Shown piece after piece: positions 5,888 to 7,555 of a stretch of DNA of 7,555 nucleotides. A program made the translations under genes and the position numbers. Below the pieces are notes generated by a model. It was not told the origin of the DNA. It did no database searches and was given only the letters and a program-made list of their open reading frames with translations. Source of the stretch: Pseudomonadota bacterium (lineage in GTDB: Bacteria; Myxococcota; Polyangia; Polyangiales; Polyangiaceae). The DNA is taken from contig JAEZYO010000051.1 in NCBI GenBank assembly GCA_023419055.1, positions 1 to 7,555 on the forward strand, in the 5' to 3' direction. Position 1 is the stretch's first letter. Each line of letters starts with the position of its first letter.

Positions 5888-6586
5888 TTGGTCGCACCCG
5901 AACGCCCTCTCGGCCGAAAGGCTTACTTCAAGATCGCGCACCTCCCGGGCTCGCGGACAGGCTCCTCCGATCGCACTACGCCACCGGAGCTCGCCGAGCG
6001 CTGCCTCGTCGCCGCGCGTCCCGGTGAAGAGGTGCTCGTGCAGGAGAAGCTCGACGGGTCTTGCGTCGCCGTTGCGCGCCTGGGGGACGCCATGCTCGCG
6101 CTCGGCCGAGAAGGCACCCTCGCGGCATGCTCGCAGAACCCCGGGCGACGGATGTTCGCGGCCTGGCTCGAGCAGCGTGCGGGCTCGTTTCGCGAGCTGC
6201 TCCGCCCCGGCGAGTGGCTCGTGGGCGAATGGCTCGCGCTCGCGCATTCGACCCGCTACGCGCTCCGCCACGATCCATTCGTCGTCTTCGACGCCTTTCA
6301 TGAAGGGCGACAGTGGACGACCGACGAGCTCGATGCGCGTGTGAAGGGCGCGTTGCCCCGTCCGGCGCTTCTGCACCGCGGCGGCGCGCTCGGCATCGCG
6401 GCCATGCTGGAACGGCTGGGGCCAGGCGGCCACGGCGCGGTGGAGCCGCCGGAAGGCGCCGTCTGGCGCATCGAGCGCAGAGGGCGCGTCGTCGGCATGG
6501 CCAAATACGTGCGCGGTGACAAAGTGGACGGCTCGCTCCTCCCCGAGAATTCCGGACGCGAAGCGGTTTGGAACTTCAAGTTGTGA
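5888..6586 (+). CDS. RNA ligase family protein (compact nucleotidyltransferase domain)
   Basis: The 232-residue protein carries the ordered motifs of covalent nucleotidyltransferases. Motif I is EKLDGS with the predicted AMP-accepting Lys54. Motif III is in GEWLALAHSTRY (E114), IIIa is FVVFDAF (131-137), IV is EGAVWR (189-194) and V is AKYVR (205-209). This fits the ATP-dependent RNA ligase family (PF09414 type), which seals 5'-phosphate and 3'-OH RNA ends through enzyme-AMP and RNA-AMP intermediates. No extra N- or C-terminal domain is present; the C-terminus (KVDGSLLPENSG, VWNF) looks family-typical. The start is weak: TTG 5888 has GGAG only 2 bases upstream, and CTG 5873 is the alternative. 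An in-frame ATG at 5852 is followed directly by TGA. The N-terminal family region (YFKIAHLPGSR) is intact from TTG 5888. The stop overlaps the next start by 4 bp, implying translational coupling. RNA repair or tRNA/rRNA sealing is the likely role; the substrate is unknown. Confidence 0.85.
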   Translation: MVAPERPLGRKAYFKIAHLPGSRTGSSDRTTPPELAERCLVAARPGEEVLVQEKLDGSCVAVARLGDAMLALGREGTLAACSQNPGRRMFAAWLEQRAGSFRELLRPGEWLVGEWLALAHSTRYALRHDPFVVFDAFHEGRQWTTDELDARVKGALPRPALLHRGGALGIAAMLERLGPGGHGAVEPPEGAVWRIERRGRVVGMAKYVRGDKVDGSLLPENSGREAVWNFKL

Positions 6587-7555
6587 AGACGGTCACCTTC
6601 ATCACGGGTAACGGCTGGAAGCACGAAGAGGCGAAGCGGCTCTTGTCGGGGCTCGACGTCGAGCGCGCGCGCCTCACGCTCGCCAAAGGAGACTCCGGGG
6701 AGTTGGAAGCAATGGCTCGAGCTCGCGTGCTCGACGGCTTCGAGCAGCTGCGAGCACCTTGCTTCGTCGAAAATACCGGCATGTTCTTGGAGTCGAACCG
6801 GGCGCTCGCCGGTGCGCAGGTGAAGGAGCTCCTGCGAGAGCTCGGCCCCGCCGCCTTCACCGCGCGTTTCGGCGGGCTCCACGGCGTGACCCGCGTGGTC
6901 GTGGCGTATACGGAAGATGGCCGGAGCGTGAAGCTCTTCGTGGGCGAAAGCTCGGGGACCGTAGCCGACGCGCCGCGCGGCGAGCAGGGCTATGGTTGGG
7001 ATAGCGTTTGGATCCCGGACGGCTTCGAGCGCACTCTCGCGGAGCTCAGCGGCTCGAAATACGTCGTCAACATGAGGCTCGTGCCCTTTCTCGAGCTCGC
7101 CGCCGAGCTCAGGGGTACGGGCTTCGACGGCGTTTTCGAGTCGCACGTTACCGTCGCCTCTTGCGACGAGGTGGAGTTCGCGAAGACGTGCGACGCGCTC
7201 GGCGTGAAGGCGCTTTTCATCTCGTTGCCGCGCGGCCGTGTTGCGCGCCAACCGATGACGGGTGCGCACCATCGCGGCCCGTTGCATGAAGTGATGCTCG
7301 TCGTGCACGAGCTGGCTCGCGATCTGGCGCGAGCCGGCTTCGAGGTCATCCGCACCAAGGTGGAGGCCGTCGGTGCACATCGGGATCTGCCGCTGACCGA
7401 CGAGGTCGCTGCGCGGGCACCGCGCACCAACTACTTCGAACACCACGCCAAGGTCGTCCTGCCTTCTCTCGAAAGTGAGGCCGAAGTCGCGCGCGCCTTC
7501 GTCGCGCTCGGAGCGTACCTGTCACGCGGTGCACCGCGCGCAGACGGGGTCGAGG
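6583..7555 (+). CDS. ITPase/HAM1-like domain fused to an unknown C-terminal domain, 3'-partial
   Basis: GTG 6583 overlaps the ligase stop (GTGA) and gives 324 residues to the window edge with no stop. Residues 1-175 follow the inosine-triphosphate pyrophosphatase fold, closest in pattern to human ITPA. They contain TFITGNxxKxEE (5-16), FVENTGM (61-67), GYGWDSVWIPDGFERTLAEL (136-155) and a final helix around FLELAAEL. Known family members hydrolyse ITP, dITP and XTP to monophosphates. The usual ED-T/S-G/C-L active-site Asp is Asn64 here, and the SHR motif is replaced by NMR (163-165), so activity may be changed or lost. Residues about 183-324 form a second domain with FESHVTV (185-191), RQPMTGAHH (222-230), AGFEVIRTKVE (251-261) and YFEHHAK (284-290). 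I do not recognise this domain. Coupling to the RNA ligase suggests a joint role in RNA end or nucleotide repair; this is inferred. Confidence 0.7.
   Translation, partial: MKTVTFITGNGWKHEEAKRLLSGLDVERARLTLAKGDSGELEAMARARVLDGFEQLRAPCFVENTGMFLESNRALAGAQVKELLRELGPAAFTARFGGLHGVTRVVVAYTEDGRSVKLFVGESSGTVADAPRGEQGYGWDSVWIPDGFERTLAELSGSKYVVNMRLVPFLELAAELRGTGFDGVFESHVTVASCDEVEFAKTCDALGVKALFISLPRGRVARQPMTGAHHRGPLHEVMLVVHELARDLARAGFEVIRTKVEAVGAHRDLPLTDEVAARAPRTNYFEHHAKVVLPSLESEAEVARAFVALGAYLSRGAPRADGVE

Noticed and set aside
6298..7446. Minus-strand open frame (382 residues) across the ligase/ITPase-like junction
   Set aside because: It overlaps two plus-strand genes that carry clear family motifs. It has no recognisable domain and an Arg/Glu/Ala-rich composition typical of antisense frames.

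Overview
The window is GC-rich DNA (codon third positions mostly G or C) with closely packed genes. Several predicted surface proteins combine a lipoprotein signal with a low-complexity Gly/Ser/Thr/Ala or Pro/Ala/Ser linker. One protein is a short TonB-like protein with a Pro/Glu-rich neck, and another is a lipoprotein built of Cys/Trp repeats. This mix is typical of Myxococcota, probably a Polyangia (Sorangium/Polyangium-like) chromosome. That placement is inferred from style and not from a marker gene.

Layout: (1) 1-1499 (+) is the 3' part of a secreted GH30-family glycoside hydrolase whose signal peptide lies upstream of the window. (2) 1534-2463 (+) encodes a single-pass membrane protein with a TonB-like C-terminal domain. 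(3) Convergent to it, 2479-3817 (-) carries a lipoprotein serpin. Its leader (3548-3817) and serpin body (2479-3522) are in different frames, joined by an apparent one-base insertion at about 3551-3553. (4) 3900-5627 (-) encodes a lipoprotein with seven tandem repeats of about 59 residues, thrombospondin-1-like in their order of Trp, Cys and Arg, plus a C-terminal Cys-rich domain. It lies 82 bp upstream of the serpin on the same strand. (5) A 260-bp divergent intergenic region (5628-5887) carries two small inverted repeats. (6) 5888-6586 (+) encodes a compact ATP-dependent RNA ligase. (7) 6583-7555 (+, runs off the window) overlaps the ligase stop by 4 bp (GTGA). It encodes an ITPase/HAM1-fold domain with altered active-site residues, fused to a second domain that I do not recognise.

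The left and middle genes look like an envelope and secretion set: polysaccharide hydrolysis, TonB-like envelope function, a surface protease inhibitor and a surface repeat protein. The most unusual unit is the translationally coupled pair at the right end. An RNA ligase is coupled to a degenerate inosine-triphosphatase-like protein with an unknown C-terminal domain. This suggests an RNA repair or modified-nucleotide system that I cannot match to a characterised pathway.
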